Shown: positions 1-5,008 of the stretch, piece by piece
Layout: each line of letters starts with the position of its first letter
How positions within the stretch are numbered: position 1 is the first letter of the stretch
DNA from: Campylobacteraceae bacterium
GTDB taxonomy: Bacteria > Campylobacterota > Campylobacteria > Campylobacterales > Sulfurovaceae
Direction of reading: 5' to 3'
NCBI GenBank assembly: GCA_027022775.1
Contig: JALVXO010000274.1
Coordinates: forward strand, 1-6,038
Length of the DNA stretch: 6,038 nt
The notes under the pieces: generated by a model
Seen by the model: only the letters and a program-made list of their open reading frames with translations
The model's database searches: none
Told to the model about the DNA's origin: nothing
Position numbers and translations under genes: made by a program

Positions 1-333
1 AATTGTGTATTTCTCTTTTTGAAGAATGCGGCTTAAGTGTTTCTCGAAGCTAACCGCCGGAACCCCCGCCATCAGCGGATTTTTGCGGTCGTTTTCTATA
101 ATATTTTTATTTTTGCGGGTAAGCTGAATATTCAAAAGTTCGGCAACCTCTTTTGCCTTGCCTATCTGCTCGATTTCATTATTTACTTCGTAAACTTCGA
201 AAAAGGTTCCAATCTCCATAAAAACGATACTATCGCCGCCGTATTTCTCTTCTACAGCCTCTTGTATCTTAAAATAAGCCTCTGTCAACAGCAGCGATTT
301 ATCGTTTAAAATCTCGTGAATCACCTTTTTCAT
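1..333 (-). CDS. mutS: MutS-family DNA mismatch recognition protein, N-terminal part (continues past left edge)
   Basis: This is the first 111 codons of a gene read leftward from an ATG at 333; the frame is open to base 1, so the rest lies outside. The translation matches MutS domain I. Residues 42-48 read GTFFEVY, aligning with the GDFYELF mismatch-reading loop, so the FxE pair (F44, E46) that stacks on and bonds to the mispaired base is present. Further on come LLNIQLTRKN (67-76) and PLMAGVPAVSFEKHLSRIL (86-104), matching the MutS 'LTKR...PMAGIPYHAVENYL' block. In the family this domain binds heteroduplex DNA, and a C-terminal ABC ATPase (not visible here) drives signalling. The start lies 7 nt after a TATAAT and has no Shine-Dalgarno, so the mRNA may be leaderless. 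The usual 'TPMMQQY' lead-in of MutS1 is absent, which leaves room for the MutS7 subfamily. Family assignment is confident; subfamily is not. Confidence 0.9.
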   Translation of the reverse strand, partial: MKKVIHEILNDKSLLLTEAYFKIQEAVEEKYGGDSIVFMEIGTFFEVYEVNNEIEQIGKAKEVAELLNIQLTRKNKNIIENDRKNPLMAGVPAVSFEKHLSRILQKEKYTI

Positions 334-340
334 AGGGAAA

Positions 341-346
341 ATTATA
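341..346 (-). promoter_or_regulatory. -10 box for mutS, 7 nt before the start codon
   Basis: TATAAT on the minus strand. Its end is 7 nt from the mutS ATG, so transcription should begin at or within a base or two of the start codon. No clear -35 is visible, as is usual in Campylobacterota. Confidence 0.6.
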
Positions 347-437
347 GCTTGTGTAAATTAAAGTAGGGTTGAGCCGGGTTTAACAGTTACATAGGTAAAT
401 ATATTTATTGGGGAAGAGACAGGGGCAAAAACGGCGA

Positions 438-449
438 ATTAACCGGTTA
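438..449. repeat. 12-bp ATTAACCGGTTA, copy 1 (contains a 10-bp palindrome)
   Basis: ATTAACCGGTTA contains the perfect palindrome TAACCGGTTA and recurs exactly at 5149-5160. This intergenic region also shares a second exact 12-mer, TATTTATTGGGG (402-413), with the right-hand repeat region (5409-5420, there inside the 32-aa ORF). The 341-533 gap shows no gene. Confidence 0.4.
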
Positions 450-504
450 GATATTTATTTACTGTGATACTATGGATTACGCAAAACAAACCAAATTAAA
501 CTTA

Positions 505-513
505 TGGTATAAT
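505..513 (+). promoter_or_regulatory. Extended -10 promoter of the pseudopilin gene
   Basis: TGGTATAAT, an extended -10 (TGn + TATAAT). The expected start is near 520, leaving a leader of about 14 nt that holds the weak Shine-Dalgarno AAGAG (524-528) 5 nt before the ATG. Confidence 0.75.
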
Positions 514-533
514 GCAAATAAAAAAGAGTTTGC

Positions 534-914
534 ATGCGAAAAGCTTTTACTATTATAGAGATAATTGTATCGGTAGTGATTATTGCCATTGTTACATTGA
601 CGCTGGCTAAAATAAATCAGCAAAATGCAAGCATGGTAGAGTATATATCGAATAGAAACAAAAATGAACTTACAAATACGCTTTTTTTGACAAAAGAGGC
701 TTTTAAATACAATAAAAGCAAAAAAGATGCCTATACTCTTTTGCACGGTATGAATATAAAAAATTCAAAAGTAAGAGAGTATTTAAAAAAAACAGAGAGA
801 AAAATTTTTATTCAAAAAGATATAGCTACAGAAAAAATGGTTGTGCCGGTACGATTAAATGCGATAATGATTAAAAGCAAATTTTCCACAAGATATTACA
901 GAATAGAACCGTAA
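534..914 (+). CDS. Type IV pilin/pseudopilin-like protein with prepilin N-terminal motif
   Basis: The 126-aa product starts MRKA|FTIIEIIVSVVIIAIV. This is a class III prepilin signal: a 4-residue basic leader, a predicted cut before F1, the hallmark Glu at +5, then one hydrophobic helix of about 18 residues that anchors the protein and packs it into a pilus core. The residue before the cut is Ala instead of the usual Gly, which some prepilin peptidases accept. The remaining ~100 residues are polar and lysine-rich, have no cysteine pair, and match no known pilin head. Family members are assembled by type II secretion or type IV pilus machines, but no such genes are next to it, so it is an orphan here. 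Its own promoter (505-513) and a short leader support expression. It converges on the tRNA operon. The sequence is AT-rich, with many AAA and ATA codons. Motif assignment is good; role unknown. Confidence 0.8.
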   Translation: MRKAFTIIEIIVSVVIIAIVTLTLAKINQQNASMVEYISNRNKNELTNTLFLTKEAFKYNKSKKDAYTLLHGMNIKNSKVREYLKKTERKIFIQKDIATEKMVVPVRLNAIMIKSKFSTRYYRIEP

Positions 915-986
915 CTTTTAAATCTGAAATTTATATTTAATTTATTGAATAGCAGAGTATTATACTATATTTTGCAGAAATTGCAG

Positions 987-1074
987 TGGCCGGGAGAGGG
1001 GGATTCGAACCCCCGGTAGCTCTCGCTACACCGGTTTTCAAGACCGGCACGTTCAACCACTCCGACATCTCCCG
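987..1074 (-). tRNA. tRNA-Ser(TGA)
   Basis: This is an 88-nt class II tRNA with encoded CCA (987-989) and discriminator G (990). The acceptor arms CGGGAGA and TCTCCCG pair fully. The anticodon stem CCGGT/ACCGG encloses loop CTTGAAA, giving anticodon TGA. The long variable arm TAGC-GAGA-GCTA and the T-arm GGGGG-TTCGAAT-CCCCC are typical of tRNA-Ser. It is last in the operon, 9 nt after tRNA-Cys. Confidence 0.97.
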
Positions 1075-1083
1075 AAATGTAAG

Positions 1084-1158
1084 TGGAGGCGCCACCCGGA
1101 TTCGAACCGGGGATCAGGGCTTTGCAGGCCCCTGCCTTAGCCACTTGGCTATGGCGCC
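1084..1158 (-). tRNA. tRNA-Cys(GCA)
   Basis: This is a 75-nt tRNA with encoded CCA (1084-1086). Discriminator U73 is the main identity base for cysteinyl-tRNA synthetase. The acceptor GGCGCCA/TGGCGCC pairs fully. The anticodon loop CTGCAAA gives GCA, and the T-arm is CCCGG-TTCGAAT-CCGGG. It is third in the operon. Confidence 0.97.
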
Positions 1159-1215
1159 AAAAGCCAAAAACAGAAACCGGCTTTGCTATATGACTGCTTT
1201 CTGTTTTTAGCTTTT
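1159..1215 (-). other. Long hairpin in the tRNA-Leu/tRNA-Cys spacer
   Basis: Arms 1159-1176 and 1198-1215 form an 18-bp stem with a 21-nt loop. The only non-Watson-Crick pair (1165/1209) is G-U when read on the transcribed minus strand but an A-C mismatch on the other, so the RNA of the tRNA operon pairs along the whole stem. It fills nearly the whole 60-nt spacer and has no terminal U run, so it is more likely a processing or stability element than a terminator. Confidence 0.6.
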
Positions 1216-1218
1216 AAG

Positions 1219-1306
1219 TGGTGCCCGAGGCCGGACTTGAACCGGCACGGCTAAAATAGCCAAGGGATTTTAAGTCCCTCGTGTCTACCAATTCCACCAC
1301 CCGGGC
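1219..1306 (-). tRNA. tRNA-Leu(TAA)
   Basis: This is an 88-nt class II tRNA with encoded CCA (1219-1221) and discriminator A (1222). The acceptor GCCCGGG/CTCGGGC has one G-U pair. The anticodon stem GGGA/TCCC encloses loop CTTAAAA, giving TAA. The long variable arm is TGGC-TATTTTA-GCCG, and the T-arm GCCGG-TTCAAGT-CCGGC is intact. It is second in the operon. Confidence 0.97.
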
Positions 1307-1387
1307 ATAAGTTTTACCAAAAACTCAAACAACTAAATATTGATTGGATTTTGGATTTTTAAGGGCCTAAAGAAGCGACCTCATAGA

Positions 1388-1462
1388 TGGAGCGGGAGAC
1401 GGGATTCGAACCCGCGGCCCCAACCTTGGCAAGGTTGTGCTCTACCCCTGAGCTACTCCCGC
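1388..1462 (-). tRNA. tRNA-Gly(GCC)
   Basis: This is a 75-nt tRNA with encoded CCA (1388-1390) and discriminator U (1391). The acceptor GCGGGAG/CTCCCGC is perfect, and the anticodon stem CAACC/GGTTG encloses TTGCCAA, giving GCC. It is first in the operon, 81 nt upstream of tRNA-Leu. That spacer shows no gene or clear structure. Confidence 0.97.
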
Positions 1463-1476
1463 GTAATTGGATTGTA

Positions 1477-1482
1477 ATTATA
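1477..1482 (-). promoter_or_regulatory. -10 box of the tRNA operon
   Basis: TATAAT on the minus strand, ending 14 bp before the 5' end of tRNA-Gly, so the leader would be only about 7 nt. No other good promoter is visible between the tRNAs, which favours one transcript for all four. Confidence 0.65.
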
Positions 1483-1521
1483 CATGAGTAAGCTTAAACA
1501 AAAATAAAATTACAAAAAAAC

Positions 1522-1540
1522 GAGCAGTAAAAAACTGCTC
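1522..1540. terminator. Bidirectional intrinsic terminator
   Basis: The perfect 7-bp stem GAGCAGT/ACTGCTC has a 5-A loop and is flanked by A7 on one side and T6 on the other, so either strand yields a hairpin plus U tract. On the minus strand it starts 4 nt past the stop of the 45-aa gene and separates it from the tRNA promoter. Confidence 0.88.
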
Positions 1541-1544
1541 TTTT

Positions 1545-1682
1545 TTAATAATAGATAACATAGGTGTATCTGTCTTTAACTGGAATAACTACTTTTTTGT
1601 ACTTTTTAACAAATTTTGCAAAATCGGATACACTTTTGCATCCTGCATTGATTGCTTTCTTAAGCAAAATTTTATTTTCCAT
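1545..1682 (-). CDS. Small basic protein of unknown function (45 aa)
   Basis: The frame runs from ATG at 1682 to TAA at 1545, giving a 45-residue protein with about 12 Lys/Arg. It opens MENKILLKKAINAGCKSVSD and ends with a tyrosine-rich tail (RYTYVIYY). The first 27 residues could form two amphipathic helices; no signal peptide or membrane span is seen. I do not recognise the family. It looks real because every gene part is in place: a consensus -10 inside a palindromic operator (1708-1728), a leader of about 26 nt, the Shine-Dalgarno GAGGG (1688-1692) 5 nt before the ATG, and an intrinsic terminator straight after the stop. It is transcribed alone. The palindrome implies control by a dimeric regulator. 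A DNA-binding role is possible from its charge but is speculation. Confidence 0.72.
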   Translation of the reverse strand: MENKILLKKAINAGCKSVSDFAKFVKKYKKVVIPVKDRYTYVIYY

Positions 1683-1707
1683 TTTTTCCCTCTTCTTTTA
1701 AAAATTA

Positions 1708-1728
1708 TATTACCATTATATGGTAATA
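1708..1728 (-). promoter_or_regulatory. Promoter -10 embedded in a perfect palindromic operator
   Basis: Arms TATTACCAT (1708-1716) and ATGGTAATA (1720-1728) are perfect inverted repeats around a 3-bp centre. On the minus strand the TATAAT of the 45-aa gene (1715-1720) lies across that centre, so a dimer bound here would cover the -10 box. Confidence 0.6.
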
Positions 1729-1765
1729 AATATTAAAATTAGATTAAATAGCTCATTTTTTTAAC

Positions 1766-1808
1766 ATTATTTAATAAAAAATACTCTAATTTAAATTTAT
1801 TAAATAAT
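1766..1808. repeat. AT-only 13-bp inverted repeat
   Basis: Arms ATTATTTAATAAA (1766-1778) and TTTATTAAATAAT (1796-1808) are perfect with a 17-nt spacer, downstream of the CitE-like gene. With only A and T in such AT-rich DNA it could be chance; a weak transcript-end structure is the other option. Nothing else is visible in 1729-1865. Confidence 0.3.
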
Positions 1809-1865
1809 ATATAATTGGTAAAAAGTATTGATATTATCGAATATTTAAGATAGCCTTGCTGCTTT

Positions 1866-2798
1866 TTAATTTTTTTCACAAAAAGATAGAGTATTTAATG
1901 CATCTTTATAAACAGGTTCATCTATAAAACCGTATTTTTTATGCATAAATCCGTTTATATTTTTTTTAGCATTATCTTCAAAGGCTCTTTTTATCTCTTT
2001 AGCCCTCTCTATCTCTTGTACAGACGGTGCAAATATTCTATTGGCAATCTCTGCTTGTGCCGGACCCATGCAGGCTTTGGATTTAAATCCTATTTTCCGT
2101 TCTAAAATACAGAAATCTTTAAATCCGTCCAGATCTTTGTAATCTTGAAACATAAAAGATGTCGCCTCAATGCCGGCAATTTTGCAATCGGTTAAAAATT
2201 TGCTTAAAATGTAATTTATTGTAGGATTATTCAGTTTTAAAAGAGACTGCGGCAATTTTAAGTCGGCAAGCAGATCCAAAATGCCTAAATTTGCGCGTCT
2301 AAAGCGTTTATCGCCTATTTCCCAGAAACTTAAATCCCTAAAAGCCTCTTTTGTCTCTAGCGATATATGCAGCTCTTTATCTTCGGGCAGAATATCCAGC
2401 GCTTCTGAAATCTCTTCTTTAGATGCAACTTTTGATATTCTAACAGCATTAAAACAGAACTTTTTTAAAAATTCTATCTCTTCCTTTCCGCCGCTGTTTA
2501 TTGGGTTTACACGGATAATAATTTCGCTTTTTGTCTCTTTTAAACTGCTTAAAAAAAGTGCTATGTTAATAAGCGCCTCTTTTTTGCGCACAGGCGCTAT
2601 TGCATCTTCTAGATTTAAAGTTACAGCATCAGCTTTTAATGAGTCTATTCTGTTTAAATGTTTTAAGTTTAACGGGTTGAGCATCATATTGGAGCGGTGC
2701 AGTGTATTAACCAGTCGAAACCGGTTTTTTGGATTTACTCTTTTTATTTTCTCTTCTAAAGATAAATTTTCAATCTCTTCTAAATTATCAAAAACCAT
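1866..2798 (-). CDS. CitE-like HpcH/HpaI-family acyl-CoA lyase (citrate lyase beta-like), orphan
   Basis: The 310-aa product has the CitE/HpcH TIM-barrel signature. ADAVTLNLEDAIAP (56-69) matches the family's 'ADxVxxDLEDAV'; IIIRVNP (93-99) carries the substrate/CoA arginine R96. SLETKEAF (146-153) supplies E148 and LGILDLLADL (171-180) supplies D175, which by alignment are the Mg2+ ligands. GFKSKACMGPAQAEIANRIFAPS (237-259) is the C-terminal CoA-side block. Relatives cleave or form C-C bonds of (3S)-acyl-CoA esters such as citryl-, malyl- or citramalyl-CoA. No CitF, CitD or CitC lies beside it, so a classic citrate lyase complex is unlikely. The usual IHPxQ motif reads MGPAQ here (His to Gly). 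ATG at 2798 is preferred over the TTG at 2804 because AAAGG (2806-2810) is 7 nt from it. Fold confident, substrate unknown. Confidence 0.85.
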   Translation of the reverse strand: MVFDNLEEIENLSLEEKIKRVNPKNRFRLVNTLHRSNMMLNPLNLKHLNRIDSLKADAVTLNLEDAIAPVRKKEALINIALFLSSLKETKSEIIIRVNPINSGGKEEIEFLKKFCFNAVRISKVASKEEISEALDILPEDKELHISLETKEAFRDLSFWEIGDKRFRRANLGILDLLADLKLPQSLLKLNNPTINYILSKFLTDCKIAGIEATSFMFQDYKDLDGFKDFCILERKIGFKSKACMGPAQAEIANRIFAPSVQEIERAKEIKRAFEDNAKKNINGFMHKKYGFIDEPVYKDALNTLSFCEKN

Positions 2799-2817
2799 TA
2801 GCAAGCCTTTTTTTAAA

Positions 2818-2826
2818 ATTATATCA
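2818..2826 (-). promoter_or_regulatory. Extended -10 promoter of the CitE-like gene
   Basis: TGATATAAT on the minus strand, 19 bp before the ATG at 2798, with AAAGG as ribosome binding site. It shares a 63-bp gap with the divergent YqaA-like gene. Confidence 0.7.
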
Positions 2827-2848
2827 AGCTTTATTTAACAGATTTGGT

Positions 2849-2854
2849 TAAAAT
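2849..2854 (+). promoter_or_regulatory. -10 box of the YqaA-like gene, 7 nt before the ATG
   Basis: TAAAAT ending 7 nt before the ATG at 2862, with no Shine-Dalgarno between them. This suggests a leaderless transcript, with the same spacing as mutS. Confidence 0.5.
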
Positions 2855-2861
2855 TGCTGTT

Positions 2862-3275
2862 ATGGTTTACATTTCTCTTTTTTTTATAGCTTTTTTAAGC
2901 GGCTCTCTGCTTCCTTTGGGGAGCGAGGGGGTGCTGGTTTATGATGTTATGCAAGGGTATTCCGCCATGCTGCTGCTTTTTTTTGCCAGCGCAGGAAATC
3001 TGCTTGGGGCGGTTTTGAATTACTGGCTTGGGTTAAAGGGCGAAGAGTTTTTGCTTAAAAAGAACTATTTAAACCCAAAAAAATTAAATGGTGCAAAAGA
3101 GCGCTTTAACCGCTACGGCGCTTTTGCGCTGCTTTTTAGCTTTATGCCGGTAATTGGCGACCCGCTGACATTTATTGCAGGGGTGACAGGTTATGACTTT
3201 AAAAAATTTCTCTTTCTGGTTGCAGTTTCTAAAAGTTTAAGATATCTTTTTATTATTTTAATGCTTAAATTTTAA
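2862..3275 (+). CDS. YqaA-type small membrane protein (DedA/VTT-related)
   Basis: The 137-aa inner-membrane protein is close to the ~142 aa of E. coli YqaA. Conserved marks of this DedA/SNARE-associated (VTT) relative are visible: FLSGSLLPLGSEGVL (11-25, with E22), GNLLGAVLNYWLG (46-57), then FNRYGAFALLFSFMPVIGDP (82-101) and FIAGVTGY. Hydrophobic spans lie at about 3-20, 35-57, 87-108 and 116-135, with a re-entrant-loop pattern around the GDP motif. DedA relatives are linked to envelope integrity and lipid-carrier flipping; YqaA's own substrate is not established. The start is taken as ATG 2862. A TTG at 2844 would extend the frame by 6 residues, but it lies upstream of the likely -10 box and has no ribosome binding site. 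It is divergent from the CitE-like gene, with nothing pointing to a shared function. No clear terminator follows. Confidence 0.85.
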   Translation: MVYISLFFIAFLSGSLLPLGSEGVLVYDVMQGYSAMLLLFFASAGNLLGAVLNYWLGLKGEEFLLKKNYLNPKKLNGAKERFNRYGAFALLFSFMPVIGDPLTFIAGVTGYDFKKFLFLVAVSKSLRYLFIILMLKF

Positions 3276-3277
3276 TC

Positions 3278-3379
3278 ATTGTCTATTTTTTAATCATTAA
3301 TCAATACTTTAAAATAATTTTATTGCCTATTTTTTAAGTTTTTACTGAAATTTTTATATTTTTGTATTGCCTAATTTTT
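3278..3379 (+). repeat. Three direct repeats ATTGYCTAWTTTTT at exact 44-bp spacing upstream of amt
   Basis: Copies are at 3278-3291, 3322-3335 and 3366-3379 (ATTGTCTATTTTTT, ATTGCCTATTTTTT, ATTGCCTAATTTTT). Start-to-start distance is 44 bp both times, about four helical turns, so they sit on nearly the same DNA face. The 28 bp between cores are not conserved, which argues for regulator sites over a simple tandem duplication. The last copy abuts the amt -10 box. Confidence 0.55.
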
Positions 3380-3387
3380 GGTATTAT
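3379..3387 (+). promoter_or_regulatory. Extended -10 promoter of amt-glnK
   Basis: TGGTATTAT preceded by T5. The expected start is near 3394, giving a leader of about 22 nt with AGGAGG at 3406-3411. No GG-N10-GC sigma-54 element is present in 3276-3415, so the promoter looks sigma-70 type. Confidence 0.7.
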
Positions 3388-3415
3388 ATTATGTATTTTA
3401 ATTTCAGGAGGAAAT

Positions 3416-4576
3416 ATGGCTTATGTTATAGACACCTTTTTTGCGTTATTCGCATTTGTGCTGATTATATTTATGGTGCCCGGTTTTGCGATGTTAGAGG
3501 CGGGGCTTGTTAGAACCAAGAATGTTACTGCGGTTTTAACGATGAATACAATGATTTACTCAATTGCCTCTATGGCGTTTTTGCTTTTGGGTTATAAAGT
3601 TGCGTTTGGAGGATTTGGAAGCGACTCTATGAGCGGCTGGGCGGCTTTTCTTTTCCAAATGGCATTCGTTGGAAAAGTTGTAAACATTATGAGTGGCGGT
3701 ATCAGCGAGAGAGCTAAAGTTGTGCCTATGGTTTTCTTTACAATCGTAATGTCTGCTATTATTTACCCGTTGGTTGTGAATTTCACTTGGGGAACAAACC
3801 TTCTTAAAGGAACTTTTTTAGATATTTCTGCAATGCACGATTTGGCAGGCTCTACAGTTATTCACTCTACCGGCGGATGGGCGCTTTTGGCTGCAATTTT
3901 AGTTATCGGCAACCGCCGCGGCAGATATGTTAACGGCAAAGTTAAAGCTATTCCTGCATCTAACATTCCGCTAGTTGCGCTTGGAGCGTTTATTTTATGG
4001 ATTGGATGGTTTGGATTTAACGGCGGAAGCGTAGGAGCAATTTCATCTAAAGAGAATGCAGATGCGGTTGCGCTGACTGTTATGAATACAAACACTGCAG
4101 GTCTTGCAGGGGCTATAATTGTTGGAATTATTAACTACTTCCAATACAAAAAGCTTGATATTACAATGATTTTAAACGGCGCTCTTGGCGGTCTTGTGGC
4201 AATTACTGCCGGTGCAGATGTTTTTAATATTTATTCTCCTATAATTATAGGTGCAATTGCGGGTGCGCTTGTTGTTATTTTTGTTCCGATTTTCGATAAA
4301 CTAAAAATAGACGATCCTGTCGGTGCGCTTTCTGTTCACTTAATTAACGGTATCTGGGGGACGCTTGCTGTTGCGATTTTTGGCAATGCATCATTTATGG
4401 CGCAGCTTAAAGGGGTTGTGGTTGTAGCGGTATTTGCATTTGTTACAAGCTATATCTTAATTTTCATAATTAATAAAATAATGCCGATTGCTGCAAGCGA
4501 TGAAGAGCAGTTAGAGGGGCTTGATACAGTTGAGTGCGGTATGGAGTCTTACCCTGAATTTACAAGAACAATTTAA
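3416..4576 (+). CDS. amt: Ammonium transporter Amt
   Basis: The 386-aa, ~11-helix inner-membrane channel takes up ammonium. Signature blocks are all present: MLEAGLVRTKN (26-36), FQMAF (80-84, outer Phe gate), SERAKV (97-102), the DLAGSTVIH block (142-150) with D142 and pore His150, GWFGFNGGS (197-205, second Phe), NTNTAGLAG (224-232), and DDPVGALSVH (299-308) with the second pore His308. These align with E. coli AmtB D160, H168 and H318. The cytoplasmic tail keeps the EGLDTVECGMESYP form that binds PII. ATG 3416 is chosen because AGGAGG sits just upstream. The TTG at 3362, which would add 18 residues, lies upstream of the -10 box. There is no cleaved signal peptide. It is followed 10 nt later by glnK, with which it is almost surely cotranscribed, in the reverse of the common glnK-amtB order. 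Confidence 0.97.
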   Translation: MAYVIDTFFALFAFVLIIFMVPGFAMLEAGLVRTKNVTAVLTMNTMIYSIASMAFLLLGYKVAFGGFGSDSMSGWAAFLFQMAFVGKVVNIMSGGISERAKVVPMVFFTIVMSAIIYPLVVNFTWGTNLLKGTFLDISAMHDLAGSTVIHSTGGWALLAAILVIGNRRGRYVNGKVKAIPASNIPLVALGAFILWIGWFGFNGGSVGAISSKENADAVALTVMNTNTAGLAGAIIVGIINYFQYKKLDITMILNGALGGLVAITAGADVFNIYSPIIIGAIAGALVVIFVPIFDKLKIDDPVGALSVHLINGIWGTLAVAIFGNASFMAQLKGVVVVAVFAFVTSYILIFIINKIMPIAASDEEQLEGLDTVECGMESYPEFTRTI

Positions 4577-4586
4577 AGGATAGAGT

Positions 4587-4928
4587 ATGAAAAAAATCAC
4601 TGCAGTAATTAAACCGTATAAACTAGATGAGGTAAAAGAGGCTTTGGTAGAAGCAGGAATTGAAGGAATGACGGTTTCTGAAGTTAAAGGATACGGCCGC
4701 CAGCAAGGACACAGCGAACTTTACAGAGGCGCGGAGTATATTGTAGATTTAATTCCAAAAGTTAAAATTGAAATTGTTGTAAGCAGCGATGAGTATGCAG
4801 AAAAAGCAATTGAAGTAATTAAAGAGAATGCTTACACAGGCAAGATAGGAGACGGTAAAATTTTCGTTTCGCCAATAGAAAAGGTTGTAAGAATCAGAAC
4901 CGGCGAAGAGGATGAAGAGGCGCTTTGA
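4587..4928 (+). CDS. glnK: Nitrogen regulatory protein P-II (GlnK/GlnB type)
   Basis: This 113-aa PII signal protein (family length 112-114) is a cytoplasmic trimer sensing ATP/ADP and 2-oxoglutarate. Visible landmarks: N-terminal MKKITAVIKPYKLDEVKEAL; T-loop 37-55 with GHSELYRGAEY, where Y51 is the standard uridylylation site and the GRQQG block carries the Q39-type ligand; K58; the B-loop TGKIGDGKIF (84-93); and C-terminal arginines R102 and R104 for nucleotide phosphates, shifted by one against E. coli. Its placement right after amt indicates the GlnK job: inserting its T-loop into Amt to close it under nitrogen excess. AAAGGA (4575-4580) overlaps the amt stop codon and lies 6 nt before the ATG, so translation is probably coupled. 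Whether Y51 is uridylylated depends on a GlnD elsewhere. glnB is an alternative name. Confidence 0.96.
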   Translation: MKKITAVIKPYKLDEVKEALVEAGIEGMTVSEVKGYGRQQGHSELYRGAEYIVDLIPKVKIEIVVSSDEYAEKAIEVIKENAYTGKIGDGKIFVSPIEKVVRIRTGEEDEEAL

Positions 4929-4937
4929 TTTGGTTTA

Positions 4938-4965
4938 TTAGAGATTAGCAGTTAGATATTAGAGC
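4938..4965 (+). repeat. Four tandem TTAGNNN 7-bp units
   Basis: TTAG recurs at 4938, 4945, 4952 and 4959, exactly every 7 bp, starting 9 nt after the glnK stop. A further TTAGAGA occurs at 5031, out of phase. On the minus strand around 5049-5062 two tandem GATTACN units are also seen. Confidence 0.55.
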
Positions 4966-5008
4966 CGGTTTATCTATTACTCCCGCATATGCGGGAATTT
5001 AGGGCTCT
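4961..5008. repeat. REP-like nested hairpin with GC palindrome
   Basis: The 16-bp perfect palindrome TCCCGCATATGCGGGA (4981-4996) is flanked by AGAGCC (4961-4966) and GGCTCT (5003-5008), which can pair as an outer stem. It lacks a U tract, so it is an unlikely intrinsic terminator but could protect the 3' end of the amt-glnK mRNA. The core resembles the Neisseria dRS3 pattern ATTCCC-N8-GGGAAT with one mismatch; a relation is not implied. An alternative small hairpin, CTCTTC-TAGA-GAAGAG, follows at 5005-5020. Confidence 0.6.

Noticed and set aside
37..309. 90-aa open frame opposite mutS
   Set aside because: It is antisense to a frame with clear MutS motifs, and has no ribosome binding site or recognisable domain.
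477..746. 89-aa minus-strand frame over the pseudopilin
   Set aside because: It overlaps the pilin promoter and signal sequence on the opposite strand and shows no gene signals.
986..1210. Open frame on the plus strand across tRNA-Ser and tRNA-Cys (GRGGFEPP...)
   Set aside because: This is the well-known artefact of reading the antisense strand of tRNA genes; the tRNAs fold fully on the other strand.
1766..1808. 13-bp inverted repeat as an operator
   Set aside because: It is A/T only; rough odds of such a match in this composition are not small, and it is not placed at a promoter.
2281..2838. 185-aa plus-strand frame opposite the CitE-like gene
   Set aside because: It is a Ser/Phe-rich shadow of the coding strand and would run across the CitE promoter.
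3362..3415. TTG-initiated 18-residue N-terminal extension of Amt
   Set aside because: It would start upstream of the -10 box at 3382-3387; the AGGAGG before ATG 3416 marks the true start.
3276..3415. Sigma-54 promoter for amt-glnK
   Set aside because: No GG-N10-GC pair exists in this nearly G-free stretch; an extended -10 explains the start.
3862..4095. 77-aa minus-strand frame inside amt
   Set aside because: It is antisense to conserved Amt pore motifs and has no start signals.
4981..4996. Palindrome after glnK as an intrinsic terminator
   Set aside because: The stem is strong but is followed by AATTTAGGG with no U tract, so REP-like is the better label.
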